Shown here piece by piece: positions 8,341 through 16,489 of a stretch of DNA of 28,467 nt (its first letter is position 1; every line of letters begins with the position of its first letter). A model generated the notes under the pieces. It was given only the letters and a program-made list of their open reading frames with translations. It was not told where the DNA came from and did no database searches. The DNA is from Pseudomonadota bacterium (lineage in GTDB: Bacteria > Pseudomonadota > Alphaproteobacteria > Ferrovibrionales > Ferrovibrionaceae), in assembly GCA_023433835.1 (NCBI GenBank), contig JAEYTW010000116.1, positions 1 to 28,467 on the forward strand, read 5' to 3'. The translations under genes and the position numbers were made by a program.

Positions 8341-9757
8341 TAGCGTATGCACACATTTCGGCTGGCGGCAGTTGCATGTGTTGTTGAATTCTGAATCCAT
8401 TGGCATCGCTACCTTCGATGGAGAGTGCGATGGAAGTTTGTCTGGGCCGGTTTGGGGACCGACGGCTTGAAAAAGGGGGGCCCAATTGCTGTCTCGCCTT
8501 GTCATTTCGGGTCAGAGCGGGATCAGCGTCCGTCGGCTTGGTGGCAACCGGGCAGGAGAGATGCGGATCACGCGTTTTCTGCGCAATGGGAACGTGACGC
8601 CGGAAGATATTGTCAGCACGGCGCGGGGGCGAACGTGCGGCCTTGTGGTTGGCCGTCATGTTCTGGCGATCCAGGACACCACGACCCTGCGGGACGACGG
8701 GAAGCTGGAGAGCCTGAACCTGCACGCAATGATTGCGGTTGATGCGGCGGACGGGTCTGTGCTCGGCCTTGTGGAGGCCCTGTTCCTGAAACATGTCGGG
8801 GGCAAGAAACATCAGCGTGCGGTGCGTGCCTTTGCGGACAAGGAGAGCCGCCGGTGGCTGGCCGCGACCCAGGTGGCGGCGGACTTGTCATCGGCAGGGG
8901 CTGCCTGCGTGACAGTCGTGGCCGATCGTGAATGCGACATCTACGAGGAGTTTGCTTATCGGCCGGCCGCGACTGAGCTGTTGATCCGCGCCAGTCAGGA
9001 TCGTGTACTGAAAGACGGCGGCAAGCTCTATGGGTGCTTGGCCGAAGAGCCGGAACTGGGGCGGGAGGTTCTCAAATTACCGGCAAGGCCAGGACAGGCA
9101 AAACGCGACGTGGTCTTGGCGTTGCGGGCGCGGCAGGTCAGCCTGAAGCGGCCGAGGCGCAAATGCCCCGGAGACGGAGACGACCTGCCGAAGGAGGTCA
9201 CGCTCACCCTGGTAGAAGCCCGCGAGATCGACCCTCCGGTAAATGTTGTGCCGGTGCATTGGCGGTTGCTGACCACGCACCGGGCAACGACACTGGCAGA
9301 GGCGCAGCAGATCACGCATCTCTACCGCCAGCGCTGGACCATCGAGCAGTTGTTCCGGGTGATGAAGACCAAAGGCTTCGACATCGAAGCGGTGCGCGTG
9401 ACCGAGGGCGGCCCGTTCGAAAACCTGACGGCAGCCACCATCGTTGCCGCCGTCCAGGTACTGCAGATGGTGCGCGAGCGCGATGGAGTTGCCGGCCGGC
9501 CGATTGACGATGTGCTCGACCCCGATGAACGGCCCGCCCTCGAAGCTATCTGCAGAACCCTCGAAGGCAAGACTGACCGACAGAAGAACCCTCACCCACC
9601 GGGCTCCCTCGCCTACGCCACATGGGTATGCTCCAGACTCGGTGGATGGACAGGCTATTACGGAAAGCCCGGCCCAATCGTCATCTTCCAAGGCATCATC
9701 GCTCTAAAGGCTATGATCGCCGGATGGAAAATCGCCCAAAATGTGTGAATCAACTAG
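8340..9757 (+). mobile_element. IS4-family insertion sequence, about 1418 bp
   Basis: The ends are imperfect inverted repeats. Both start CTAG and both contain CACACATTT followed by GG at the same offset, and 17 of the first 22 bases agree between the left end and the complement of the right end. A 9-bp direct duplication GGCGAAGGC flanks the element. It encodes one transposase with the IS4-family YREK signature, in two frames (see the transposase entry). It sits inside a REP-like repeat between the aldo/keto reductase and hflX. No passenger genes are present. Confidence 0.9.
8418..9748 (+). pseudogene. IS4-family transposase, split by a -1 frameshift at an A5G6 run
   Basis: The main frame is open from just after a TGA at 8468 and ends at 9748. 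Numbering from the TTG at 8486 (420 residues), the DDE triad is Asp64 (LAIQDTTTL), Asp147 (VADREC) and Glu287. Glu287 lies in the IS4 signature Y280-x2-R283-x3-E287-x6-K294 within YRQRWTIEQLFRVMK. The missing N-terminus lies one frame away, from the ATG at 8418: MESAMEVCLGRFGDRRLEK. The FGDRRL motif is typical of IS4-family N-terminal DNA-binding regions. Joining the frames by a -1 shift in the A5G6 run (8470-8480) gives GDRRLEKRGAQLLSRLV, which reads as a normal family member. The shift may be inactivating or programmed. Apart from this the gene has no in-frame stops. Confidence 0.85.
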
Positions 9758-9766
9758 GGCGAAGGC
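9758..9766. repeat. Target-site duplication, right copy
   Basis: GGCGAAGGC, identical to 8331-8339, directly follows the right terminal inverted repeat of the IS4-family element. Confidence 0.8.
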
Positions 9767-9838
9767 CGGGGCCCAGGGCAGGGAAAGTCGCAAGCGGTAC
9801 CGCGCCTACCCTGGATCCCGGCCTTCGCCGGGATGACG
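9758..9838. repeat. Inverted REP-like pair (right part), 3' of the insertion sequence
   Basis: The unit remnant starting GGCGAAGGCCGGGGCCCAGG faces CCCTGGATCCCGGCCTTCGC and its continuation CGGGATGACG (9809-9838), with a 30-base spacer. Transcribed, this would form a long stem. It resembles the intergenic palindromic repeats common in GC-rich proteobacterial genomes. The insertion now splits the left arm. Confidence 0.75.
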
Positions 9839-9884
9839 ATGGCTTATCAGGGTGACCCGTCAAAGCCTAAAGTCAGCGCCGATG

Positions 9885-9913
9885 GGCGAAAGCCGGCTTC
9901 GTCCGGAATGACG
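9885..9913. repeat. REP-like repeat copy 4
   Basis: GGCGAAAGCCGGCTTCGTCC followed by GGAATGACG. It is an internal hairpin (GGCGAA-GCC against GGC-TTCGTCC) ending 7 bases before the hflX stop codon. It may also serve as a transcript end for hfq-hflX, which points into it. Confidence 0.65.
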
Positions 9914-9920
9914 GCAGCGT

Positions 9921-11294
9921 TCAGGCGGCGTGGATGGCGCCCGGTCCCAGCCGCTTGCGCAGCTGTCCCAGCTCGGCTTCGTCGAGGGCCACGGTCAGGG
10001 TGACCTGGCCATCCTCGCCGCTCCGTCCCAGCACTTCGCCATGGCGGTGCAGCCAGGCGAGCGTCGCGCCGTCGCCGGCATCGAGGGTGACGGTCATCGG
10101 TTGGCGGCTGGCGCCGAGGCGGCGGGCCAGTTCGGCCAGCAGGCCGTCGCAGCCTTCCGCCGTCAGTGCCGAAACTGCAACATGGTCCGGGCCGTCATGG
10201 GCGCGGTCGGTCAGCGCGTCGTGCCGCTCCGGCGTCAGCAGGTCGATCTTGTTCCACACCTCGATCAGGTTCTCATGCGTATCCGGCTCGAGGCCGAGAT
10301 CGCGAAGCACATCCTTGACGTCGGCTGCCTGGGCATCGCTGTCGGCATGGGCGATGTCGCGGACATGAAGGATGATGTCGGCCTCCAGCACCTCTTCCAG
10401 CGTGGCGCGGAAAGCTGCGACCAGATGGGTCGGCAGGTCGTAAATGAAGCCGACGGTATCCGACAGGATGATGCGCCGCCCGTCCGGCAGCTTGAGTACC
10501 CGCATCGTCGGGTCGAGGGTCGCAAAAAGCATGTCCTCGGCCAGCACCTCGGCGCGGGTCAGCCGGTTGAACAAGGTCGACTTGCCGGCATTGGTGTAGC
10601 CGACCAGGGCCACGATCGGATAGGGCACCTTGCGCCGCGACTTGCGATGCAACTCGCGCGTGCGCACAACCTGGTCGAGTTCCTTGCGCAGCTTGGCGAT
10701 ACGCTCGCCGATCAGCCGGCGGTCGATTTCGAGCTGGCTTTCACCGGGACCGCCGAGGAAGCCGAAGCCGCCGCGCTGGCGCTCCAGATGGGTCCAGGTG
10801 CGCACCAGCCGCGAGCGCTGGTAGGTGAGATGGGCCAGCTCGACCTGCAGCCGGCCTTCCCGGGTGCGGGCGCGCTCGCCGAAGATTTCGAGGATCAGCC
10901 CGGTGCGGTCGATGACCTTGCACTTCAGCGCCTTTTCCAGATTGCGCTGCTGTACCGGGGTCACCGCCGAATCGATGACCACGACGTCGATATGCATGGC
11001 CTCGATCAGTTCGGCCAGCGTCTCGACCTTGCCGCTGCCGAACAAGGTGGCGGGCTTGGCGGTCGCCAGCACGATGACTTCGCCATGCGCGACTTCCAGG
11101 CCGATGGCGCGTGTCAGGCTGGAGGCCTCGGCCAGCCGGGCCTCGGGGTCGCGGCGGATCGCTGCCTCGTCGGTCTTGCCGCGGCGCTGTTTGAGGGCGG
11201 GATGGAGGACGAGGGCACGCCCCGAGCTGCCCGCCGTTGCCGGCGGGTCGAGCCCGGGGTCGTGCCCCGCATCCATGTCGTCGTTACGGCTCAC
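9921..11294 (-). CDS. hflX: Ribosome-splitting GTPase HflX
   Basis: This 457-residue Obg/HflX-superfamily GTPase has an N-terminal HflX domain (about 25-200, with DRTGLILEIFGERARTREG and the Gly-rich FGFLGGPGESQLEIDRR). The G domain shows G1 GYTNAGKST (232-240), G2 within FATLDPT, G3 DTVGF (279-283), G4 NKID (348-351) and G5 SAL (375-377). A C-terminal domain of about 60 residues follows. HflX binds the 50S subunit and separates stalled ribosomes under stress. Its ATG overlaps the hfq stop as ATGA, so it is translated from the hfq transcript. In many alphaproteobacteria mazG lies next; here a repeat cluster and an insertion sequence take that place. Confidence 0.97.
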   Translation of the reverse strand: MSRNDDMDAGHDPGLDPPATAGSSGRALVLHPALKQRRGKTDEAAIRRDPEARLAEASSLTRAIGLEVAHGEVIVLATAKPATLFGSGKVETLAELIEAMHIDVVVIDSAVTPVQQRNLEKALKCKVIDRTGLILEIFGERARTREGRLQVELAHLTYQRSRLVRTWTHLERQRGGFGFLGGPGESQLEIDRRLIGERIAKLRKELDQVVRTRELHRKSRRKVPYPIVALVGYTNAGKSTLFNRLTRAEVLAEDMLFATLDPTMRVLKLPDGRRIILSDTVGFIYDLPTHLVAAFRATLEEVLEADIILHVRDIAHADSDAQAADVKDVLRDLGLEPDTHENLIEVWNKIDLLTPERHDALTDRAHDGPDHVAVSALTAEGCDGLLAELARRLGASRQPMTVTLDAGDGATLAWLHRHGEVLGRSGEDGQVTLTVALDEAELGQLRKRLGPGAIHAA

Positions 11295-11563
11295 CCGTGA
11301 CCTTCGGTCTGCTGGCCGCCACCGCCCGCTGCCGCGGTCGGGTCGAACAGCTGGATCGGGCCAGCAGGCATGACAGTCGAGATTGCATGCTTGTAGACGA
11401 GCTGGACATGGCCATCACGGCGCAACAGCACCGAGAAGTTGTCAAACCAGCTGATCACGCCTTGCAGCTTGACGCCGTTGATGAGGAACACCGTCACCGG
11501 AGTTTTATTCTTGCGGACATGGTTCAGGAACACGTCCTGAACATTCTGTGCTCTTTCCGCCAT
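11291..11563 (-). CDS. hfq: RNA chaperone Hfq
   Basis: The 90-residue Sm-like protein shows Sm1 (NVQDVFLNHVRKNKTPVTVF, then NGVKLQGVISWFDNF) and Sm2 (LVYKHAISTVMP, about 55-66), with the Gln/Phe/Lys/His residues that line the U-rich RNA pocket. The C-terminal tail is short and Gly-rich, as in other alphaproteobacteria. Hexameric Hfq pairs small RNAs with mRNAs; in this group it also influences nitrogen regulation. AAAGG lies about 7 bases upstream of the ATG. The leader is unusually AT-rich and U-rich regions in it could bind Hfq itself (inference). hflX follows with a 4-base overlap. Confidence 0.98.
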   Translation of the reverse strand: MAERAQNVQDVFLNHVRKNKTPVTVFLINGVKLQGVISWFDNFSVLLRRDGHVQLVYKHAISTVMPAGPIQLFDPTAAAGGGGQQTEGHG

Positions 11564-11711
11564 CGTATGACCTTTCTTGTTTTTGTGTGCTTGTTATTGT
11601 TTATGACTCTTTTGTTACTGGGCGACTGTAGTCAATCGACTCCGTCCAGCCCTGGCCGCCGCAGGGATGTCCGCCGCTAACATGGGGGCTGGTTGGCCCC
11701 AGAGCAAGGAG
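11564..11711 (-). promoter_or_regulatory. hfq: Intergenic region with likely hfq promoter and AT-rich leader
   Basis: Between dat and hfq on the minus strand. TTGACT (11635 to 11630) is a good -35 element; a matching -10 17 bases further is poor (AAAGAG). The region from 11564 to about 11630 is markedly AT-rich in an otherwise GC-rich window. A small inverted repeat GGGGC/GCCCC (11685-11700) just after the dat stop may help end the upstream transcript. Evidence is by eye only. Confidence 0.35.
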
Positions 11712-12572
11712 CTAATCAGCAGGGCTCATATGCGCGTCGTAGATGCGCCGCAGCCGCATGGTCAGCTCACCCGGCCGCCCCTCGCCCACCGCCTTGCCGT
11801 CGAGCCGTACGACCGGCATGACGAAGGCCGTGGTCGAGGTCGTGAACGCTTCCCGCGCAGCCAGAACTTCGTCGACAGTGAAAGGTTGCTCGACAATCTC
11901 GATCCCGGCGCGCGCCGCTTCGGCGAACAGCACCTGGCGGGTGATGCCGGGCAGGATCGCCTGGCTCAGCGAGCGGGTGCGCAGCCGTCCGGCACTGTCG
12001 ACGATCCAGGCATTGCTGGACGATCCCTCGGTGATGAAACCGTCGCGATCGACCATCCAGCATTCGAAGGCCCCGGCGGCACGCGCCGTCTGCTTGGCCA
12101 GGACGTTGGCGAGCAGCGAGACCGTCTTGATGTCGCAGCGGCCCCAGCGGATGTCGGGCTGGGTCACCACTGCGACGCCCTGCGCCGCCGTCGCGGCGAT
12201 CTTGGCAAAATCGAGCCGCTTGGCGGTCATCACCAGCGCCGGTCGCACCGGCCTGCCCGGAAAGGCATGGTCGCGCGGCGAGACGCCACGGGTGACCTGG
12301 AGATAGACCATACCGTCGCGGATCAGGTTGCGGCGGATCATCTCGCCATGCAGCATCCCAATCGTCTGGCGCGACGCCGGCATCGGGATCGAAAGCTCGC
12401 CCAGCGAGCGTTCCAGCCGGTCGAGATGCGGCTCCAGGTCCTGCGCCTCTGCCCGCAGCACCGCGGTCACCTCGTAGACGCCGTCGGAAAACTGATAGCC
12501 GCGATCCTCGATATGCACCCTGGCCTCAGAATGGGGGACGAAGCGGCCGTTGACATAGGCGATGCGGGACAT
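11712..12572 (-). CDS. dat: Class IV PLP-dependent aminotransferase, probable D-amino acid transaminase
   Basis: This 286-residue fold-type IV PLP enzyme opens IAYVNGRFVPHSEARVHIED, then RGYQFSDGVYEV, as in D-alanine aminotransferases. The Schiff-base Lys149 lies in CDIKTVSLLANVLAKQ, and TEGSSSNAWIV (181-191) holds the Glu that positions the PLP ring. The likely reaction is D-alanine + 2-oxoglutarate giving pyruvate + D-glutamate. Branched-chain aminotransferase or aminodeoxychorismate lyase are related alternatives. The start is the ATG 10 bases after the ntrX stop, with GAGG inside the ntrX end, so translation is probably coupled to ntrX. An aminotransferase of this type between ntrX and hfq is a recurring alphaproteobacterial arrangement. 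Confidence 0.88.
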   Translation of the reverse strand: MSRIAYVNGRFVPHSEARVHIEDRGYQFSDGVYEVTAVLRAEAQDLEPHLDRLERSLGELSIPMPASRQTIGMLHGEMIRRNLIRDGMVYLQVTRGVSPRDHAFPGRPVRPALVMTAKRLDFAKIAATAAQGVAVVTQPDIRWGRCDIKTVSLLANVLAKQTARAAGAFECWMVDRDGFITEGSSSNAWIVDSAGRLRTRSLSQAILPGITRQVLFAEAARAGIEIVEQPFTVDEVLAAREAFTTSTTAFVMPVVRLDGKAVGEGRPGELTMRLRRIYDAHMSPAD

Positions 12573-12582
12573 GGGCGAAACC

Positions 12583-13968
12583 TCAGTTGGGGCGGTCGGT
12601 GCCGGAAACGCCGAGCGACTTCAGCTTGCGATGCAGGGCCGAGCGTTCCATGCCGACGAAGGCGGCGGTCTTGGAGATATTGCCGCCGAAGCGAGTGATC
12701 TGGGCCAGCAGATATTCGCGCTCGAAGATCTCGCGGGCATCGCGCAACGGCAGCGCCATGATCTCGGTCGCGGCATCGGCCCGCGGCATCGACGGGCGCC
12801 GCCCGCCGAAATCGGCCGGCAGCATGTCGGCGCGCACCGGCGTCCGCGCGTCGCCCGGCGCCAGGATGAGGAGGCGGGCGACCAGGTTGCGCAATTCGCG
12901 CACGTTGCCCGGCCATTCCGCCGATTGCAGCGCGATCAGCGCATCCTCGGCCAGTTCGCGCACGGCCAGGCCCTGCGCTTCCGATTCCCGGCGCATGAAG
13001 TAGCGCACCAGGTCGGGGATATCCTCGCGCCGCTCCTTCAGCGGCGGCACGCGCAACGGCACGACGTTCAGGCGATGATAAAGATCGTGGCGGAAGCGGC
13101 CCGAGGCGATCTCGGCGGTCAGGTCGCGGCTGGTGGCGGTGATGACCCGTACGTCCACCTGCACCTTGGTACGGCCGCCGACGCGCTCGAAGGTCTGGTC
13201 GACCAGTACGCGCAGGATCTTGGCCTGGGTCTCGGCCGGCATGTCGGCGACTTCGTCGATGAACAGGGTGCCGCCATGAGCCTGCTCGAACGTGCCGACC
13301 TTGCGGCCGTCGGGCCCTTGGCTCTCGTCGCCGAACAGTTCGAGCTCCATGCGGTCGGGCGCCATCGAGGCGGCGTTCAGCACGACGAACGGCCCCTCGA
13401 CCCGGCGCGACTGCTGGTGCAGCAGGCGGGCGACGACTTCCTTGCCGGCGCCGGGCGGGCCCGAGATCAGCACGCGGCTGTTGGTCGGCGCCACGCGCTC
13501 GATCGCCTGGCGCAACTGGCTGATCGGGGCCGAGGCGCCGATCATCTCGACGAAGGCGCCGGCGCGCTGGCGCAGCTCGGTGTTCTCGCGGCGCAGCTTG
13601 GCCGTTTCGACCGCGCGCACCACCTGCAACAGCATGCGATCGGCTTTGAAAGGCTTCTCGATGAAGTCGTAGGCGCCCTTCTTGATCGCCGAGACCGCGG
13701 TCTCGATCGTGCCGTGGCCGGAGATCATGATGACGGGCAGGCCCGGATGGTTGGCCGTGACTTCCTCGAGGATCTGCAGCCCGTCGAGGCGCGACCCCTG
13801 CAGCCAGATGTCGAGGATCAGCAGGCTCGGCCGTCGCGCCGCGATCGCGGCGAAGGCCGCGTCGGCATCGCCCGCCGTGCGGGTCTCATACCCTTCGTCG
13901 TCGAGGATGCCCGCGATCAGCTCGCGGATATCGGCCTCGTCGTCAACGATAAGGATGTCGTGTGCCAT
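12583..13968 (-). CDS. ntrX: Nitrogen/redox response regulator NtrX
   Basis: The 461-residue protein begins at the ATG giving MAHDILIVDDEADIRELI, the usual NtrX N-terminus; a GTG three codons earlier overlaps the ntrY stop and is possible. The receiver domain (1-120) has phospho-acceptor Asp53 (ILDIWLQGS) and Lys105 (EKPF). The AAA+ domain (about 140-380) has Walker A GPPGAGKE and Walker B GTLFIDEVADMP. The sigma-54 contact loop GAFTGA is not there: the place reads ELFGDESQGPDGRKVGTFEQA with a different loop. The C-terminus is a Fis-type helix-turn-helix (GNISKTAAFVGMERSALHRK). NtrX lacking GAFTGA is known in alphaproteobacteria, where it likely works with the housekeeping polymerase. Partner kinase NtrY is encoded directly upstream. 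Confidence 0.95.
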   Translation of the reverse strand: MAHDILIVDDEADIRELIAGILDDEGYETRTAGDADAAFAAIAARRPSLLILDIWLQGSRLDGLQILEEVTANHPGLPVIMISGHGTIETAVSAIKKGAYDFIEKPFKADRMLLQVVRAVETAKLRRENTELRQRAGAFVEMIGASAPISQLRQAIERVAPTNSRVLISGPPGAGKEVVARLLHQQSRRVEGPFVVLNAASMAPDRMELELFGDESQGPDGRKVGTFEQAHGGTLFIDEVADMPAETQAKILRVLVDQTFERVGGRTKVQVDVRVITATSRDLTAEIASGRFRHDLYHRLNVVPLRVPPLKERREDIPDLVRYFMRRESEAQGLAVRELAEDALIALQSAEWPGNVRELRNLVARLLILAPGDARTPVRADMLPADFGGRRPSMPRADAATEIMALPLRDAREIFEREYLLAQITRFGGNISKTAAFVGMERSALHRKLKSLGVSGTDRPN

Positions 13969-13973
13969 TCCTC

Positions 13974-16247
13974 TCACACCCCGGTGGTGGCTCGGGCGGG
14001 TTCGTTGTCCGCCTCGGTGGTTTCATGATTGTCCGGCAGGATCGACCCGGCTGGAAAACGCAACGTGATCAAGGCGCCGCCGCCCGGGCCGTCGGCCAGC
14101 CGCAGGTCGCCGCCATGCTCCTCCATCACCTTGCGCACGATGGCGAGGCCGAGGCCGGTGCCCTTGGCGCGGGTGGTGACATAGGGTTCGACGAGCCGCT
14201 CGCGGTTCTCCACCGGCAGGCCGCGACCGTTGTCGGCCACGGTCAGCACGAGGTCGCCGTCGCCGTTGATCGTCACCGCCGTCGCGATCCGGCCGCGCGG
14301 CAGGTTGTCGCCGGTCCGCGCTTCGATCGCGTCGGCCGCGTTCTGAAAGAGGTTGGTCAGTACCTGCGACAGTTGGCGCCGGTCGCACAGCAGGTGCAGG
14401 TGGTCGGGCGCCTCGACCGGATAGCCGATGTCGCCATGGGCCTGGGCCTGCAGGAAAACCGCCTGGCGCACCAGCTCGATCACGTCCTCGCGGGCGAATT
14501 GCGGTGCCGGCATCCGCGCGAACGATGAGAATTCATCGACCATCCGCCCGATATCGCCGACCTGGCGCACGATCGTCTCGGTGCATTTGATGAAGACATC
14601 CGGGTCGGACGTGACTTCCTTCAGGTATTTGCGCTTCAGCCGCTCGGCAGCGAGCTGGATCGGCGTCAGCGGGTTCTTGATCTCATGGGCGATGCGCCGC
14701 GCGATATCGGCCCAGGCCGCGGTGCGCTGGGCCAGGACCAGTTCGGTGATGTCGTCGAAGGTGACGACGTAGCCGACGCTTTCGGCAAAGGCGCCTTCGC
14801 GCGCCACCCGCACCATCAGCGTGGTCGCGCGCCCCTCGCGCAGCAGCACGACCTGGCCGTGGCTCTGGCGCAGGCCGGTCTGCGCCACCTGGCCGAACAA
14901 TTCCGCCATTTCCGGAATTGCCTCGGCGAAGGGCCGGCCGCTCAGCGTCGCTTCGGGAATGCCGAGCAGCGCGGTGGCCGACCGGTTGGCGATGGTGATG
15001 TGCCCTTCGGGGTCGAGCCCCAGCACGCCGGCGGAAACGCCCGACAGCACGGTTTCGGTGAAGCGGCGGCGGGCGTCGGCCTGGGCATGAGTGTCGATCA
15101 GCTGGTTGCGTTGCGCCGCGATCTCGCCGGTCATCCGGTTGAAGGCACGGCCCAGCGTGCCGAGCTCGTCATGCCCGGCGGCTTCGTCGACGCGGGCGGC
15201 CAGATCACCCGACCCCACCCGCTCGGCCGCCACGATCAGCGCGCCGATCGGGCGCACCAGCTGGTTGGCGATCGACAGGCCGAACCAGATCGCGGCCAGC
15301 AGGATCAGCAGCGCCACCATGATGAAGAGGATGGCGAAAGTCAGCTCGAGGTCCGAACGCGCGGCCTCCAGCTGGCTGTACTGCTCGGTCGCGTCGCGGG
15401 TGCGGTCGAGATGGCTCAGCACCCGCGGATCGATGAACCGCCCGACGAACAGATAGGCATCGAGGAAGCCGTCAAGCTTGACCAGCGCCCGCACCCGGTC
15501 GTCCCGATCGGCGGTCAGCACCGAGACGAGGCCCGCATTGGCGTCGCGCACCGCCCATTCCGGCACCTTGTCGAATTCCATCAGCAGGGACAGGCCGGTA
15601 CGCCCCAGCACCTGGCCGGCCGAGGTGACGACGATGGCTTCGGACAGGTTGCGCAGCTCGGCCTGCACCTTCAGCACCTGGCCGAAATAATAGGGATTGA
15701 ACTGCAGCCGGATCGCCTCGCGGTTCAGGTCGGCCGCCATCGCCAGGATATCGCCCTGGATCGCCTTGCGATGCTCCTGGATATAGGCCTCGGCCACGGC
15801 CACGGATTCGCGCACCGCGGTATTGACCCGTTCGGAGAACCAGGCCTGCAGGCCGAGATTGAAGAACATCACGGAAAAGATCGCGACGACGATCGTCGGC
15901 GTGACCGCCACCACCGAGAACAGTCCGACCAGCCGGGCATGCAGGCGCGAGCCGGCCGCGCCCCGGCGCCGCTGTACCCAGATCAGCACCAGGCGGCGCA
16001 GGATGAAGGCGACCAGCATCAGCAGCAGCACGAGGTCGCACAGCAGCAGGCCGCGGACCAGCTGCGGATTGATGTTGCCGGCGGCCGACGGCGTCAGTGC
16101 CACGAAGGTGGCAATGCCGGAGGCAAGCGCCAGCAGCGCCAGGCCGAGCGCCAGCCGGTTGCCGATGCCGGCGGCGCGGGCCCGGGCCCAACGCTGCCGC
16201 ATCCTGGTCCATAGATCGGTTCTGGTCTCGCCGCCGGTGTCGGTCAT
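13974..16247 (-). CDS. ntrY: Membrane sensor histidine kinase NtrY
   Basis: About 757 residues from the ATG at 16247, which has AGG 5 bases upstream; a TTG five codons earlier has no ribosome site. Numbering here is from that TTG, so subtract 5. There are four membrane helices: about 36-56, 69-96, 111-134 and 305-334. The segment between the third and fourth (about 140-300) is the extracytoplasmic sensor. HAMP (330-390) and PAS (405-505) domains follow. The kinase has phospho-His526 (ARRIAHEIKNPLTPIQLAAE), N-box Asn641 (NLFQNAADA), DNGRG 677-681 and GTGLGL 701-706. It phosphorylates NtrX in response to nitrogen or redox status. ntrX starts 5 bases after its stop. Upstream lies a 240-bp intergenic region with no strong promoter recognised on this strand. 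Confidence 0.95.
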   Translation of the reverse strand: MTDTGGETRTDLWTRMRQRWARARAAGIGNRLALGLALLALASGIATFVALTPSAAGNINPQLVRGLLLCDLVLLLMLVAFILRRLVLIWVQRRRGAAGSRLHARLVGLFSVVAVTPTIVVAIFSVMFFNLGLQAWFSERVNTAVRESVAVAEAYIQEHRKAIQGDILAMAADLNREAIRLQFNPYYFGQVLKVQAELRNLSEAIVVTSAGQVLGRTGLSLLMEFDKVPEWAVRDANAGLVSVLTADRDDRVRALVKLDGFLDAYLFVGRFIDPRVLSHLDRTRDATEQYSQLEAARSDLELTFAILFIMVALLILLAAIWFGLSIANQLVRPIGALIVAAERVGSGDLAARVDEAAGHDELGTLGRAFNRMTGEIAAQRNQLIDTHAQADARRRFTETVLSGVSAGVLGLDPEGHITIANRSATALLGIPEATLSGRPFAEAIPEMAELFGQVAQTGLRQSHGQVVLLREGRATTLMVRVAREGAFAESVGYVVTFDDITELVLAQRTAAWADIARRIAHEIKNPLTPIQLAAERLKRKYLKEVTSDPDVFIKCTETIVRQVGDIGRMVDEFSSFARMPAPQFAREDVIELVRQAVFLQAQAHGDIGYPVEAPDHLHLLCDRRQLSQVLTNLFQNAADAIEARTGDNLPRGRIATAVTINGDGDLVLTVADNGRGLPVENRERLVEPYVTTRAKGTGLGLAIVRKVMEEHGGDLRLADGPGGGALITLRFPAGSILPDNHETTEADNEPARATTGV

Positions 16248-16377
16248 CAGGACCTGGGGCAACGAGTCGAATCATTAACCATCTCGGCATGCTTACCACA
16301 GACCGTGGCAAGATTGCATCACCCTGAAGGCAAATTCGAGCCTCGGAGGTCAACGAGGCAACAGGTGGTGCTTTCGG

Positions 16378-16404
16378 AGTTTTCTATTTTTAGAAAACTA
16401 TAAT
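16378..16404 (+). promoter_or_regulatory. Perfect inverted repeat overlapping a consensus -10 box: candidate operator/promoter
   Basis: AGTTTTCTA (16378-16386), TTTT, TAGAAAACT (16391-16399), immediately overlapping TATAAT (16399-16404). No good -35 lies 16-18 bases upstream, which fits an activator-dependent or tightly repressed promoter. The dyad contains a T-N11-A core, the general LysR-box pattern. GTTTTCTATTTTT (16379-16391) recurs with one mismatch at 20330-20342 next to the lysR start. The surrounding 16381-16440 is strongly AT-rich. It would drive the SnoaL/AKR/SDR/SnoaL genes. Confidence 0.65.
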
Positions 16405-16489
16405 CCAAACTTCTCAATTTTTCACCGAAAAAAGGAAGCATAAGTAAACGTCACCAGCCCGAAGCAAAGTGCTTGGAAGGAGACGTATC

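Noticed and set aside
8252..9920. CRISPR array formed by the GGCGAAGGCC repeats
   Set aside because: Units are palindromic, irregularly spaced and in both orientations, with no spacer pattern or cas genes.
9930..11300. 456-codon open frame on the plus strand opposite hflX
   Set aside because: Mirror of hflX codon structure; no recognisable family. The same applies to the long plus-strand frames opposite ntrX (12562-14028), ntrY (14685-16214), aroA (21381-22820), ntrB and dusB.
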